A stretch of DNA of 12,373 bases from an uncultured bacterium (lineage in GTDB: Bacteria; Pseudomonadota; Gammaproteobacteria; Burkholderiales; Burkholderiaceae_D): NCBI GenBank assembly GCA_903872555.1, contig CAIQLE010000034.1, positions 1 through 12,373 on the forward strand, written 5' to 3'. The notes below the pieces were generated by a model. That model did not search any database. It was not told the DNA's origin and worked only from the letters and a program-made list of their open reading frames with translations. Positions within the stretch are counted from its first letter, which is position 1. Every line of letters begins with the position of its first letter. A program made the position numbers and the translations under genes. Of this stretch, positions 1 through 7,736 are shown piece after piece.

Positions 1-2851
1 ACCTCTCTGGCTGGTGATGATGGTGCTGCCTTTCGTGGCGGTTCTTTATCAGGAACCGGATGCGCCGGCGCAGCTCTTGAAATTCACAGGCGGGAATGCA
101 GAGGGCGGACATTTCAACTGGCTGCTGTTTGGTTCGGCTGCGACGGTGGCATTTTCCCTGATTGCGCAAATCGGCGAACAGGTCGACTACCTGCGCTTTT
201 TACCCAACAAGACCAAAGAGAATCGTGTGCGCTGGTGGCTAGCCTTACTGGCAGCCGGCCCCGGCTGGGTGCTGGTGGGCGCTGCAAAAATGATCGGTGG
301 TGCTTTACTGGCTTGGCTGGTGATTGATCATCACCTGTCAAGCGCCCAGGCAGCTGAGCCGACACAGATGTATCTGGTGGCTTTCAGTTATGTGTTCTCC
401 GATCCGCGCTGGATCATGGCGGCCACAGCTTTATTTGTGCTGGTCTCGCAGATTAAAATTAATGTCACGAATGCCTATGCAGGTTCACTCGCCTGGTCAA
501 ATTTTTTCTCGCGCCTGACGCATAGTCATCCGGGCCGCGTGGTGTGGGTCGTGTTTAATGTAGTGATCGCGATTTTGCTGATGGAGATCGGTGTATTCGC
601 TGCACTGAAAGAAGTGCTGACCTTGTATTCACTCGTGGCGATTTCCTGGATAGGCGCTGTTTTAGCTGACCTTTTGATCAATAAGCCACTCGGACTCTCG
701 CCGGCGCATATCGAGTTCAAGCGTGCGCATTTATATGACATCAATCCTGTCGGTGTCGGCGCGATGATCTTAGCCAGTATCAGTTCACTGACAGCCATCA
801 GCGGCGTGTTCGGTGAATTAGCGGCTGCACTCGCACCTTTTATTGCGCTGCTATCAGCCATGCTGATAGCCCCTGTCATCGCATGGGCCACCGGCAGCCG
901 CTACTATCTGGCTCGACAACCGCTGCCACAGAGTGCCGTCACGACTCACCAGTGCGTCATTTGCGAAAATCATTTCGAATCGCCAGACACTGCCCATTGT
1001 CCTGCTTATGAGGGCATGATTTGCTCACTCTGCTGTTCGCTCGATGTGCGCTGTGAAGATCGTTGCAAGACGGATGCTGGCCTGAGTGCCCAGTTCAAAG
1101 AATTCACGCATCGATTGCTGCCTGCTTCATTTGCACGCCGCCTGCATACGGATATTGGCCACTATCTGCTGATGCTGGCACTGTTTACTGCGGTGCTGGG
1201 CGCTGTGTTGAGCAGTATCTATGCTTTGGAGATGCCCGCCACATTGCACCTGCCTGTACATGACCAAATCCACTTACGTGATTTGTTCATTAAACTCTTT
1301 GCGGCTTTGTTTTTGATGACGGGCATAGGCACCTGGTGGCTGGTACTGACGGCGGAAAGTCGTCGCAATGCTCAACATGAATCTGAACGTCACAATACTT
1401 TGTTACTGGCTGAGATTGATGCGCACAAATTAACGGATAGTGAATTACAGCGCGCGAAAGAAACGGCCGAAGCCTCCAGCATGGCGAAAAGCCGTTTCGT
1501 GACCGGCATGAGTCATGAACTGCGCACACCGCTCAACAGTATTCTTGGCTATGCGCAGATACTGCAGGCGGATGCGAATATTCCTGTCAATCGCCAGAAT
1601 GCCGTCAGCGTGATACGCCGCAGCGGCGAGCATTTATTGTCACTGATTGATGGCATGCTGGATATTGCGCGCATAGAGGCAGGCAAGATGCGCCTTGATT
1701 CAGGCGAGCTGGCCTTGCGTGAATTTCTGGATCAGATCGTACAGATGGTGGCGCCACAGGCCGCGCAAAAAGGTTTGCGTTTCAATTTTCTTGAAACTGG
1801 TCGCATACCTCCCGCCGTGTATGCCGATGAAAAGCGCCTGCGCCAGATTCTGATCAATCTCTTGGCCAATGCCGTGAAATTTACCGATGCCGGCTCGGTT
1901 ACTCTGCGCGTGATGTATGCACGCGAGATCGCCAGCTTTGAAATTGAAGACAGCGGCATCGGCATTGCACAGGAAGATATAGAGCGTATCTTTTTACCTT
2001 TCGAACGCAGCAATTCAGCCAATCAGCGACAGGAAGTCGGTACCGGTCTGGGTCTGGCTATTTCCAATATGCTGGCTCATATCATGGGCGGTGAGCTGAG
2101 CGTGACCAGTACCCCGGGCAAGGGCAGCATCTTCAAGTTGCGTATGTATCTGCGCGAGGTGCGAGTACCTACGCGTGATAATTCGACGGCATTGAAAGCC
2201 ACAGGTTATCTGGGCACACGCAAGCGGATACTGGTGGTGGATGATCAGGCTTCGCAACGGGTCGTGTTGAATGAAATGCTGACGCCGCTGGGTTTCGATA
2301 TTGTCGAAGTCGATAGTGGCGAGGCCTGTCTGGAAGCCGTGAATAACAGACTGCCCGACATGGTACTAATGGATATTTCCATGCCGGGCATGAACGGATG
2401 GGAAACCTGCCAGCGCCTGCGCGACTCTGGCTACAGGGATTTACCTATCATCGTTATCTCGGCCAATGTGTTTGATCCCACTGCACGCAAAACTGACAGC
2501 ATGGTCTGCAATGATTTTATTGCCAAGCCCTTTATGCTGACCGACTTGCTCTCCAAGCTGAAGCTGCATCTGGGACTGGAGTGGACCGGCGCCGCTGTGC
2601 CGGCACCCTCAACAGCACAATCGGTGCGCATGATTCCACCCAAAGCCACGCTGCTGAAACTAATAGAGCTAGGAGATATCGGCTATGTAAAAGGCATCAG
2701 CGCAGCACTGGATGAGATAGAAATGAAAAATAATTTGTACGCGCCGTTTTGCGCTGAACTCCGAACACTGGTGGAACGTTTTCGTTTGCCGGAATATATG
2801 AATCGATTGAAGGAATGGACTTATGACGATGTGGACCACGCTGGAAGGTGA
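1..2851 (+). CDS. Hybrid sensor histidine kinase with NCS1 permease-like membrane domain (5'-partial)
   Basis: Membrane sensor kinase, open at the left edge: the frame has no stop back to base 2, so GTG at 14 or the ATGs at 17/20 are probably internal. Residues below count from base 14. Residues 1-300 are hydrophobic segments resembling the later part of an NCS1 cytosine/allantoin permease (DYLRFLP near 59, NAYAGSLAWS near 152). A cysteine cluster (CxxC at 314/317, then CSLCC and CEDRC) follows at 313-352, and two more membrane segments lie near 380-402 and 425-447. The kinase core has the H-box SHELRTP with His501, an N-box near 616, DSGIGI near 646 and GTGLGLAIS near 676. A receiver follows, with DD near 741, phospho-Asp787 and Lys838. 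A helical tail after about 870 has no His, so it is not a recognisable Hpt domain. By its domains it should autophosphorylate and pass phosphate to the overlapping response regulator. The ligand is unknown; a nitrogenous solute such as an amide is an inference from the permease fold and the nearby amidase. Confidence 0.9.
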   Translation, partial: PLWLVMMVLPFVAVLYQEPDAPAQLLKFTGGNAEGGHFNWLLFGSAATVAFSLIAQIGEQVDYLRFLPNKTKENRVRWWLALLAAGPGWVLVGAAKMIGGALLAWLVIDHHLSSAQAAEPTQMYLVAFSYVFSDPRWIMAATALFVLVSQIKINVTNAYAGSLAWSNFFSRLTHSHPGRVVWVVFNVVIAILLMEIGVFAALKEVLTLYSLVAISWIGAVLADLLINKPLGLSPAHIEFKRAHLYDINPVGVGAMILASISSLTAISGVFGELAAALAPFIALLSAMLIAPVIAWATGSRYYLARQPLPQSAVTTHQCVICENHFESPDTAHCPAYEGMICSLCCSLDVRCEDRCKTDAGLSAQFKEFTHRLLPASFARRLHTDIGHYLLMLALFTAVLGAVLSSIYALEMPATLHLPVHDQIHLRDLFIKLFAALFLMTGIGTWWLVLTAESRRNAQHESERHNTLLLAEIDAHKLTDSELQRAKETAEASSMAKSRFVTGMSHELRTPLNSILGYAQILQADANIPVNRQNAVSVIRRSGEHLLSLIDGMLDIARIEAGKMRLDSGELALREFLDQIVQMVAPQAAQKGLRFNFLETGRIPPAVYADEKRLRQILINLLANAVKFTDAGSVTLRVMYAREIASFEIEDSGIGIAQEDIERIFLPFERSNSANQRQEVGTGLGLAISNMLAHIMGGELSVTSTPGKGSIFKLRMYLREVRVPTRDNSTALKATGYLGTRKRILVVDDQASQRVVLNEMLTPLGFDIVEVDSGEACLEAVNNRLPDMVLMDISMPGMNGWETCQRLRDSGYRDLPIIVISANVFDPTARKTDSMVCNDFIAKPFMLTDLLSKLKLHLGLEWTGAAVPAPSTAQSVRMIPPKATLLKLIELGDIGYVKGISAALDEIEMKNNLYAPFCAELRTLVERFRLPEYMNRLKEWTYDDVDHAGR

Positions 2852-3737
2852 TGTCGCCCTGATCGTGGATGATGTGCCGGAAAATCTGGCGCTGCTGTCC
2901 GATGCCTTGTCCGAAGCCGGTTATACCGTGCTGGTGGCAACCGACGGGTTGTCCGCGATTGAGCGTCTGAAAAAAATTGTGCCTGACATTATTTTGCTGG
3001 ATGCCGTCATGCCCGGTATCGACGGTTTTGAAACCTGCCGCCGCATCAAACTGATGGATGATGTGCGCCATGTGCCTGTGATGTTCATGACCGGCCTGAC
3101 TGAAACAGAGCATGTGGTGAAAGGCTTCGACTCCGGCGGTCTGGACTATGTGACCAAACCGATAGAGCCTATGGAAGTGATTGCACGCATGGGCACCCAT
3201 ATACGCAATGCGCGCATGATGTCACAGGCACGGCATGCGATTGATGCGGTGTCCCATGCAGCCATCTCGCTGCGTCAGGACGGTGTGCCGCTGTGGCAGA
3301 CCAAGCAAGCGACCGAGTGGTTGGCCAAGTATTTTGCTACAGATGTGCTTGCAAACGATAGTGCTGTCGCGCTGCCGGCAACGCTGGCTGTCTGGCTGAA
3401 AGCGGCACTCGCGACTCAGGACACAACGCCCCTCGTTATTCCTCAGGACGAGTACAGCCTGCATTTAAATCTGTCGCGTCGCAAACACGAGTTGCTCTTG
3501 CTGCTGGAAGAAAAACCCCATCAGGAATCCGCCACATTGGATCAGTATCAGCTCACGCCACGCGAAACCGATGTGCTGGTCTGGGTCGCCAAGGGCAAAA
3601 CCAATCGCGACATTGCTGAGATTCTCGGCATGAGTCCACGCACGGTGAACAAACACCTTGAGCATATTTATGTGAAGCTGGGGGTAGAAACGCGGGCAGC
3701 AGCAGCAGCGCTGGTGGCCGGCAAGATGCCGTCTTAA
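2823..3737 (+). CDS. Response regulator, receiver plus LuxR-type HTH
   Basis: Cytoplasmic two-component transcription regulator, 304 aa. The N-terminal receiver (about 10-125) has the acidic pair Asp16/Asp17, phospho-acceptor Asp60 in LLDAVMPG, Thr90 and Lys112 in YVTKP. Residues about 130-240 form a linker I do not recognise. Residues 244-300 are a LuxR/FixJ-type helix-turn-helix (LTPRETDVL, then GKTNRDIAEILGMSPRTVNKH). ATG 2823 has AGGA at 2811-2814, eight bases upstream; ATG 2829 is an alternative. The start lies 29 nt inside the sensor kinase gene, so the two are almost certainly cotranscribed, translationally coupled and functionally paired. The likely target is the promoter region of the downstream amidase gene, which is inference from position. 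No clear terminator follows the stop. Confidence 0.92.
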   Translation: MTMWTTLEGDVALIVDDVPENLALLSDALSEAGYTVLVATDGLSAIERLKKIVPDIILLDAVMPGIDGFETCRRIKLMDDVRHVPVMFMTGLTETEHVVKGFDSGGLDYVTKPIEPMEVIARMGTHIRNARMMSQARHAIDAVSHAAISLRQDGVPLWQTKQATEWLAKYFATDVLANDSAVALPATLAVWLKAALATQDTTPLVIPQDEYSLHLNLSRRKHELLLLLEEKPHQESATLDQYQLTPRETDVLVWVAKGKTNRDIAEILGMSPRTVNKHLEHIYVKLGVETRAAAAALVAGKMPS

Positions 3738-3899
3738 TGGACTTTCTTCTGGCAACATCATGATCGTCTTGGTCATTTGCACCTGGGCGATCACATCAAA
3801 TTCCTCGTCCGTCTATTCCGCTTCTGTTCCAACCTATGGCTCTTGATACAAAGCTTCGGGTTTGGTACTCCAAAATCACCGAGCTTTCTTATATACGTC

Positions 3900-3937
3900 G
3901 AATGACTGATTCAGAAATTCTTTAAAACCAGTCATTC
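3900..3937. repeat. Inverted repeat, candidate operator upstream of amiE
   Basis: GAATGACTG at 3900-3908 is matched exactly by its reverse complement CAGTCATTC at 3929-3937, with a 20-nt AT-rich spacer. The spacer holds a smaller dyad, AGAA-A-TTCT. The position is about 35-70 nt upstream of the sigma-54-like element, where an activator site would be expected. No run of T follows on the + strand, so it is not a typical terminator. Binding by the adjacent LuxR-type regulator is inference. Confidence 0.4.
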
Positions 3938-3969
3938 TGTGTTCAGGGAAATCCTTGGCGCAGCATGTG

Positions 3970-3986
3970 TTGGTTTGGCCATTGCT
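3970..3986 (+). promoter_or_regulatory. Sigma-54-like -24/-12 promoter candidate for amiE
   Basis: TTGG at 3970-3973 and TTGCT at 3982-3986 have the invariant GG and GC at the spacing of the sigma-54 consensus. The CAC that usually follows the GG is replaced by TTT, so the match is partial. Initiation would fall near 3997 and give a leader of about 100 nt containing the hairpins at 4002-4047. Against it, no NtrC-type AAA+ activator is in the window and the adjacent regulator is LuxR-type. Sigma-54 control is nevertheless common for nitrogen-scavenging genes. Confidence 0.3.
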
Positions 3987-4001
3987 TCTCGCTAGCTGCA
4001 T

Positions 4002-4047
4002 GCCCGTGCAATGCACGGGCCGGGCAGGAGCAAGCGCCGCAGCGCTT
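4002..4047 (+). promoter_or_regulatory. Two adjacent stem-loops in the amiE leader or operator region
   Basis: GCCCGTGCA (4002-4010) and TGCACGGGC (4012-4020) are perfect reverse complements around one A. In RNA this gives a 7-bp GC-rich stem with a CAATG loop. AAGCGC (4032-4037) and GCGCTT (4042-4047) form a second 6-bp stem with loop CGCA. Neither is followed by a T tract, so they are not intrinsic terminators as they stand. They could be a protein-binding palindrome in DNA or a structured 5' leader. In Pseudomonas aeruginosa the ami operon is controlled by leader antitermination through AmiR, but no AmiR homologue is seen here. Confidence 0.4.
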
Positions 4048-4096
4048 AATCGGGTGCTTTCATCAGAATTCAGTTCACTTCATTCAGGAGATTCGT

Positions 4097-5137
4097 ATGT
4101 ATCACGGAGATATTTCCAGCAGCAAGGACACCGTTGGTGTGGCCGTCGTCAATTACAAAATGCCGCGCCTGCATACCAAGGCCGAAGTGCTGGCGAATGC
4201 ACGCAATATCGCCGAGATGGTGAAGGGAATGAAAGTGGGTTTGCCAGGCATGGATCTGGTGATCTTTCCTGAGTACTCGACGCACGGCATCATGTATGAC
4301 TCGAAAGAGATGTATGACACCGCAGCAGCTGTTCCCGGTGAAGAGACCGATATTTTTGCAGAAGCCTGCCGCTCAGCCAAAGTCTGGGGGGTGTTTTCCC
4401 TGACCGGCGAGCGGCATGAAGAGCATCCGAACAAAGCACCCTACAACACCCTGATCCTGATGAATGACAAGGGCGAGATCGTGCAGAAATATCGCAAGAT
4501 CATGCCCTGGGTTCCGATTGAAGGCTGGTACCCCGGCAACTGCACCTATGTGTCTGAAGGCCCTAAGGGTATGAAGATCAGTCTGATCATCTGCGATGAC
4601 GGTAACTATCCTGAAATCTGGCGTGACTGTGCCATGAAGGGCGCTGAACTGATCGTGCGCTGCCAGGGCTATATGTATCCCGCCAAGGACCAGCAAGTGC
4701 TGATGGCCAAAGCCATGGCCTGGGCCAACAACAGCTATGTCGCGGTTGCGAATGCCTCTGGCTTTGACGGTGTTTACTCTTACTTCGGCCACTCGGCCAT
4801 CATCGGCTTTGACGGCCGCACCATGGGTGAATGCGGTGAAGAAGACATGGGCATTCAGTACGCCCAGCTGTCGACCTCGCTGATCCGTGATGCACGCAAG
4901 AACATGCAATCTGAAAATCACTTGTTCAAGCTGCTGCACCGCGGCTACACCGGCAAAATCAATTCGGGAGAAGACGATAAGGGCGTTGCCGCCTGCCCTT
5001 ACGATTTCTATTCCAAGTGGGTGAATGATCCTGAAGGTACGCGTGAAATGGTTGAGTCGTTTACACGCACCACCGTTGGCACGGAAGAATGTCCTATCCC
5101 AGGCATTCCGAATGGCGCTGACAAGGTACACAAGTAA
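4097..5137 (+). CDS. amiE: Aliphatic amidase (acylamide amidohydrolase)
   Basis: Cytoplasmic nitrilase-superfamily enzyme that hydrolyses short aliphatic amides such as acetamide or propionamide to the carboxylate and ammonia (EC 3.5.1.4), supplying nitrogen and carbon. The 346-aa length equals that of Pseudomonas aeruginosa AmiE as I recall it, and the N-terminus (GDISSS then [17 protein letters not shown]) and centre match that family very closely. The catalytic residues are in place: Glu59 in FPEYS, Lys134 in YRKIMPW, Glu142, and nucleophile Cys166 in [14 protein letters not shown] 4097 is fixed by AGGAG at 4086-4090 and by the family N-terminus; a longer frame from 3965 has neither. A terminator-like hairpin follows, then a CbbQ-type ATPase gene on the same strand. 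The related formamidase AmiF is the main alternative, but the near-identity to AmiE around the active site favours amidase. Confidence 0.97.
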   Translation: MYHGDISSSKDTVGVAVVNYKMPRLHTKAEVLANARNIAEMVKGMKVGLPGMDLVIFPEYSTHGIMYDSKEMYDTAAAVPGEETDIFAEACRSAKVWGVFSLTGERHEEHPNKAPYNTLILMNDKGEIVQKYRKIMPWVPIEGWYPGNCTYVSEGPKGMKISLIICDDGNYPEIWRDCAMKGAELIVRCQGYMYPAKDQQVLMAKAMAWANNSYVAVANASGFDGVYSYFGHSAIIGFDGRTMGECGEEDMGIQYAQLSTSLIRDARKNMQSENHLFKLLHRGYTGKINSGEDDKGVAACPYDFYSKWVNDPEGTREMVESFTRTTVGTEECPIPGIPNGADKVHK

Positions 5138-5176
5138 TTGCACGCTGGCGCGCAAGCGCTCCTTTAGCAAAATTAA

Positions 5177-5205
5177 GCGCCGGCCTCGTGCCGGCGCACT
5201 TTTTG
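5177..5205 (+). terminator. Rho-independent terminator or attenuator after amiE
   Basis: GCGCCGGC (5177-5184) pairs perfectly with GCCGGCGC (5190-5197) across a 5-nt loop, an 8-bp GC-only stem. AC and five T (5200-5204) follow. The stop codon of amiE is about 40 nt upstream and the next gene starts about 10 nt downstream. The short T tract suggests partial termination, which would make the ATPase/VWA pair less expressed than the amidase. Confidence 0.7.
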
Positions 5206-5214
5206 GAATTTCTC

Positions 5215-6024
5215 ATGCAGCAGGCCGACATGAAGCAGTATCAGGTCAGTGAAGAGCCTTACTACCTGCCTGTACGCGAAGAGCTGACGCAATTCGAAGC
5301 CGCTTATTCAGCACGACTGCCAATGATGCTGAAGGGCCCCACGGGCTGCGGCAAGACACGCTTTGTTGAGCACATGGCGTGGAAGCTGGGTCGCCCCCTC
5401 ATTACGGTATCGTGTAATGAAGACACGACAGCGAGCGACCTGATAGGACGTTTTCTGCTCGACGCTAAGGGCACTTACTGGCAAGACGGACCGCTGACAC
5501 TGGCTGCGCGTGCCGGTGCAATTTGCTATCTGGATGAGGTAGTAGAAGCACGCCAGGATACGGTGGTCGCCATACATCCTCTGACGGATGCAAGACGTTG
5601 CCTTCCTATCGACCGTAAAAATGAATTACTGCAGGCACATCCTGATTTTCAACTGGTGATTTCCTACAACCCCGGTTATCAGCGCATGCTGAAGGATTTA
5701 AAACAGTCCACTAAACAACGCTTTGTGGCGCTGGACTTTCATTATCCTTCGGCTCAAGTCGAGATCAGCATCGTGATGCATGAAGGGCATGTCAGTCAGA
5801 AGATCGCCACGCATCTAGTCGGCATAGGCAACAAGATGCGTAATCTGAAAGGTCATGGACTGGAGGAGGGCGCATCAACTCGTATGCTGGTGTATGCGGC
5901 CACGCTGATTGCAAAAGGTATCGCGCCTGCTGCTGCATGCAGCATGGCGTTGGTTCAGCCTATCAGCGATGATCCCGACATGCTGGAGGCTTTGCAGAAT
6001 GTTGTGCTGAGTTTCTTTGGATGA
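5215..6024 (+). CDS. CbbQ/NorQ-type AAA+ ATPase (MoxR family)
   Basis: Cytoplasmic AAA+ ATPase, 269 aa from ATG 5215, the usual CbbQ/NirQ/NorQ length. Walker A is GPTGCGKT at 41-48, Walker B ends in YLDE with Asp107/Glu108, and a sensor-type Asn152 lies in SYNPGYQ. The KQRFVAL and STRML stretches fit the arginine-finger and sensor-2 regions. Family members form hexameric rings that, with a VWA partner, remodel or activate a client: Rubisco for CbbQO, nitric oxide reductase for NorQD. The frame also opens at GTG 5188, but that lies inside the terminator hairpin. ATG 5215 has a weak GGAA six bases upstream, and ATG 5230 (CAGG five bases upstream) is also possible. No Rubisco or nitric oxide reductase gene is in view; the nearest enzyme gene is amiE, so the client may be the amidase or something outside the window. 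Confidence 0.92.
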   Translation: MQQADMKQYQVSEEPYYLPVREELTQFEAAYSARLPMMLKGPTGCGKTRFVEHMAWKLGRPLITVSCNEDTTASDLIGRFLLDAKGTYWQDGPLTLAARAGAICYLDEVVEARQDTVVAIHPLTDARRCLPIDRKNELLQAHPDFQLVISYNPGYQRMLKDLKQSTKQRFVALDFHYPSAQVEISIVMHEGHVSQKIATHLVGIGNKMRNLKGHGLEEGASTRMLVYAATLIAKGIAPAAACSMALVQPISDDPDMLEALQNVVLSFFG

Positions 6025-7736
6025 GTGCTGCTACCAGCTACGGACTGGATGACGCCAGCCCTAGTCTGCGTCACTATCTGCGCGCGCTGTGGCGGCGTGA
6101 TTTCAAACTGATTGCCTGCGATAAGCCTGCTGCTGAAATGCGTCCGTTTATCTCTGAGATGGGCATACACCTGCCGCGCCAGTACAACTCCCATCGCGGC
6201 AGTCTGTTACGCGATCTGTATCGTGCTGCGGCTGCGCATGCAGCGGCACATGATGCCTATTCCACGATTCAGTTCGAAAGAAAAAAACTCAAACCGGTAC
6301 AACTGGCCATCATCGCTTTATTGGAAGATGCGCGCGTTGAACAATTGGCGATTACTGCGATGCCGGGCCTGCGCCATCTGTGGCTGAGTTTTTTTGATCC
6401 GCGCGGGCGCGACAGTATTGCGGTTGAAGCTTTGTTATTGCGACTGGCGCATGTTCTACTCGACCCTACACGCGAGGATGACAATCCCTGGGTGATGAAA
6501 GGCAAGCGTCTGTTTTATGAGTCGCAAAGCGAGGGCAGCAACGCACTCGCCTTGCGTGAGATAGGCTCGCAACTGGGCAATGATATAGGCCAAATGCGCG
6601 CGCAATTCAATGCGAAGTCTTATCTGGTTGAACCTGTCTACAGAGATGACAATCTTTTTTTGTGGGACAGCGATGCAGCGCCGGAAGAAACGCGTGAAGA
6701 AGACGCTGGCTTTAACAAGCATATCGATGCGGCACAATCCACACCGCGCCATGATGATCAGGCCAGCAATGAAGAACGCTTTCGTCCGCGTGCTGTTGCC
6801 ACCGCCTCCGATGAGGATGACAGCGGCAGCAACAATGATTACCCGACCTATCCCGAATGGGATGAACGCACGGGACATTTCCGGCCTCGTTGGTGCAGAA
6901 TTATTGAGCAGGTTCCGGACATTGCAGATGCCACTCAGCTGAAGCAGCAATTAAGCAAGCACGCATCGCTCTCGGCCAGACTGGCTCAATTATTACAGGC
7001 GCGCAAAATGGGCATTCCGCAGCGACAGCAGCGCCAGTCTGAAGGCGATGAGATAGAGCTGGATGCGCTGGTCAGGGTTCAGGCTGCGCAACGCGCCGGA
7101 CACACGCCCGACCTGAATATTTTTAAACGTATACGCCAGCAAAAGCCTGATTTGTCTGTCCTGCTTCTGCTGGATTTGTCTGTGTCGACCAATGCTAAGC
7201 TGCTTAATTCAAGCGATAAAACATCTTTGCTCTCATTCATACGCGAGGCCAGTGTGCTGCTGGGTGAAGCGATTGAATTAAGCGGCGATCAACTGGCAAT
7301 TCATGGTTTTCGGTCAAATGGCCGGCATGAAGTGAATTATTTGCGCTTCAAAGAATTTGGACAGTCTTTGGATGATGCTGTGCTCGGTCGCCTGTCTGCG
7401 GTTGATGGTGCGCTGTCGACGCGTATGGGTGCCGCAATACGGCATGCCAGCCAGCTTATGCGTTCAAGTAAAAGCGCACAAAGATTGATCCTGGTGTTAA
7501 CCGATGGCGAACCGCATGATATTGATGTGTTCCATCCCCAGGTGCTGATGCATGATGCCGCCAAGGCCGTGACGCGCTCAGCCGCAGAGGGTACGCCCGT
7601 GTTTTGTGTGTCAGTAGATAAAAATGCTGATGCCTATGTCAGCAAAATTTTTGGCGCACATCAGTACCTGGTGATTGATAGTGTTGAACAATTACCTCAA
7701 CGCTTACCGGCTTTGTATTTACGGCTGACTGCCTGA
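6021..7736 (+). CDS. VWA-domain protein, CbbO/NorD type, partner of the AAA+ ATPase
   Basis: Cytoplasmic 571-aa protein whose ATG overlaps the ATPase stop codon (ATGA, 6021-6024), so the two are translationally coupled. The N-terminal 370 residues resemble the CbbO/NorD helical region. They include an acidic, low-complexity stretch near 210-285 (EETREEDAG, later SDEDDSGS) and the YPEWDERTG motif typical of the family. The C-terminal von Willebrand A domain, about 378-571, has a complete MIDAS: DLSVS with Asp385, Ser387 and Ser389, Thr467 in LSTRMG, and Asp495 in LTDGEP. In the characterised pairs the VWA protein links the ATPase ring to the client through this metal site, so an intact MIDAS argues for a working adaptor. 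Its 3' end overlaps the convergent asparaginase-family gene by 18 nt. Confidence 0.92.
   Translation: MSAATSYGLDDASPSLRHYLRALWRRDFKLIACDKPAAEMRPFISEMGIHLPRQYNSHRGSLLRDLYRAAAAHAAAHDAYSTIQFERKKLKPVQLAIIALLEDARVEQLAITAMPGLRHLWLSFFDPRGRDSIAVEALLLRLAHVLLDPTREDDNPWVMKGKRLFYESQSEGSNALALREIGSQLGNDIGQMRAQFNAKSYLVEPVYRDDNLFLWDSDAAPEETREEDAGFNKHIDAAQSTPRHDDQASNEERFRPRAVATASDEDDSGSNNDYPTYPEWDERTGHFRPRWCRIIEQVPDIADATQLKQQLSKHASLSARLAQLLQARKMGIPQRQQRQSEGDEIELDALVRVQAAQRAGHTPDLNIFKRIRQQKPDLSVLLLLDLSVSTNAKLLNSSDKTSLLSFIREASVLLGEAIELSGDQLAIHGFRSNGRHEVNYLRFKEFGQSLDDAVLGRLSAVDGALSTRMGAAIRHASQLMRSSKSAQRLILVLTDGEPHDIDVFHPQVLMHDAAKAVTRSAAEGTPVFCVSVDKNADAYVSKIFGAHQYLVIDSVEQLPQRLPALYLRLTA

Larger units (their letters stand above)
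3738..4096 (+). promoter_or_regulatory. Intergenic regulatory region upstream of amiE
   Basis: The 359 nt between the response regulator and amiE hold no convincing gene. An open frame from about 3965 that reads into amiE is an artificial N-terminal extension. The region carries several inverted repeats: TTTGG-TACT-CCAAA at 3861-3874, the 9-bp arms at 3900-3937, a near-perfect palindrome at 4002-4020 and a small stem-loop at 4032-4047. A sigma-54-like element lies at 3970-3986. The amiE ribosome-binding site AGGAG is at 4086-4090, six bases before the ATG. This density of dyads fits an inducible promoter with a structured leader; which parts function is not known. Confidence 0.6.

Noticed and set aside
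3955..4272. Open frames before and over the amiE start, including a 44-residue N-terminal extension of amiE from 3965
   Set aside because: They lack ribosome-binding sites, and the AmiE family begins at the ATG at 4097, which has a good AGGAG.
4373..5170. 265-codon open frame antisense to amiE
   Set aside because: It lies wholly opposite a strongly conserved enzyme gene, shows no recognisable domain, and is explained by codon bias of the + strand gene.
5188..5214. GTG start at 5188 for the ATPase gene
   Set aside because: It lies inside the terminator stem and adds residues not expected in the family; ATG 5215 or 5230 fits better.
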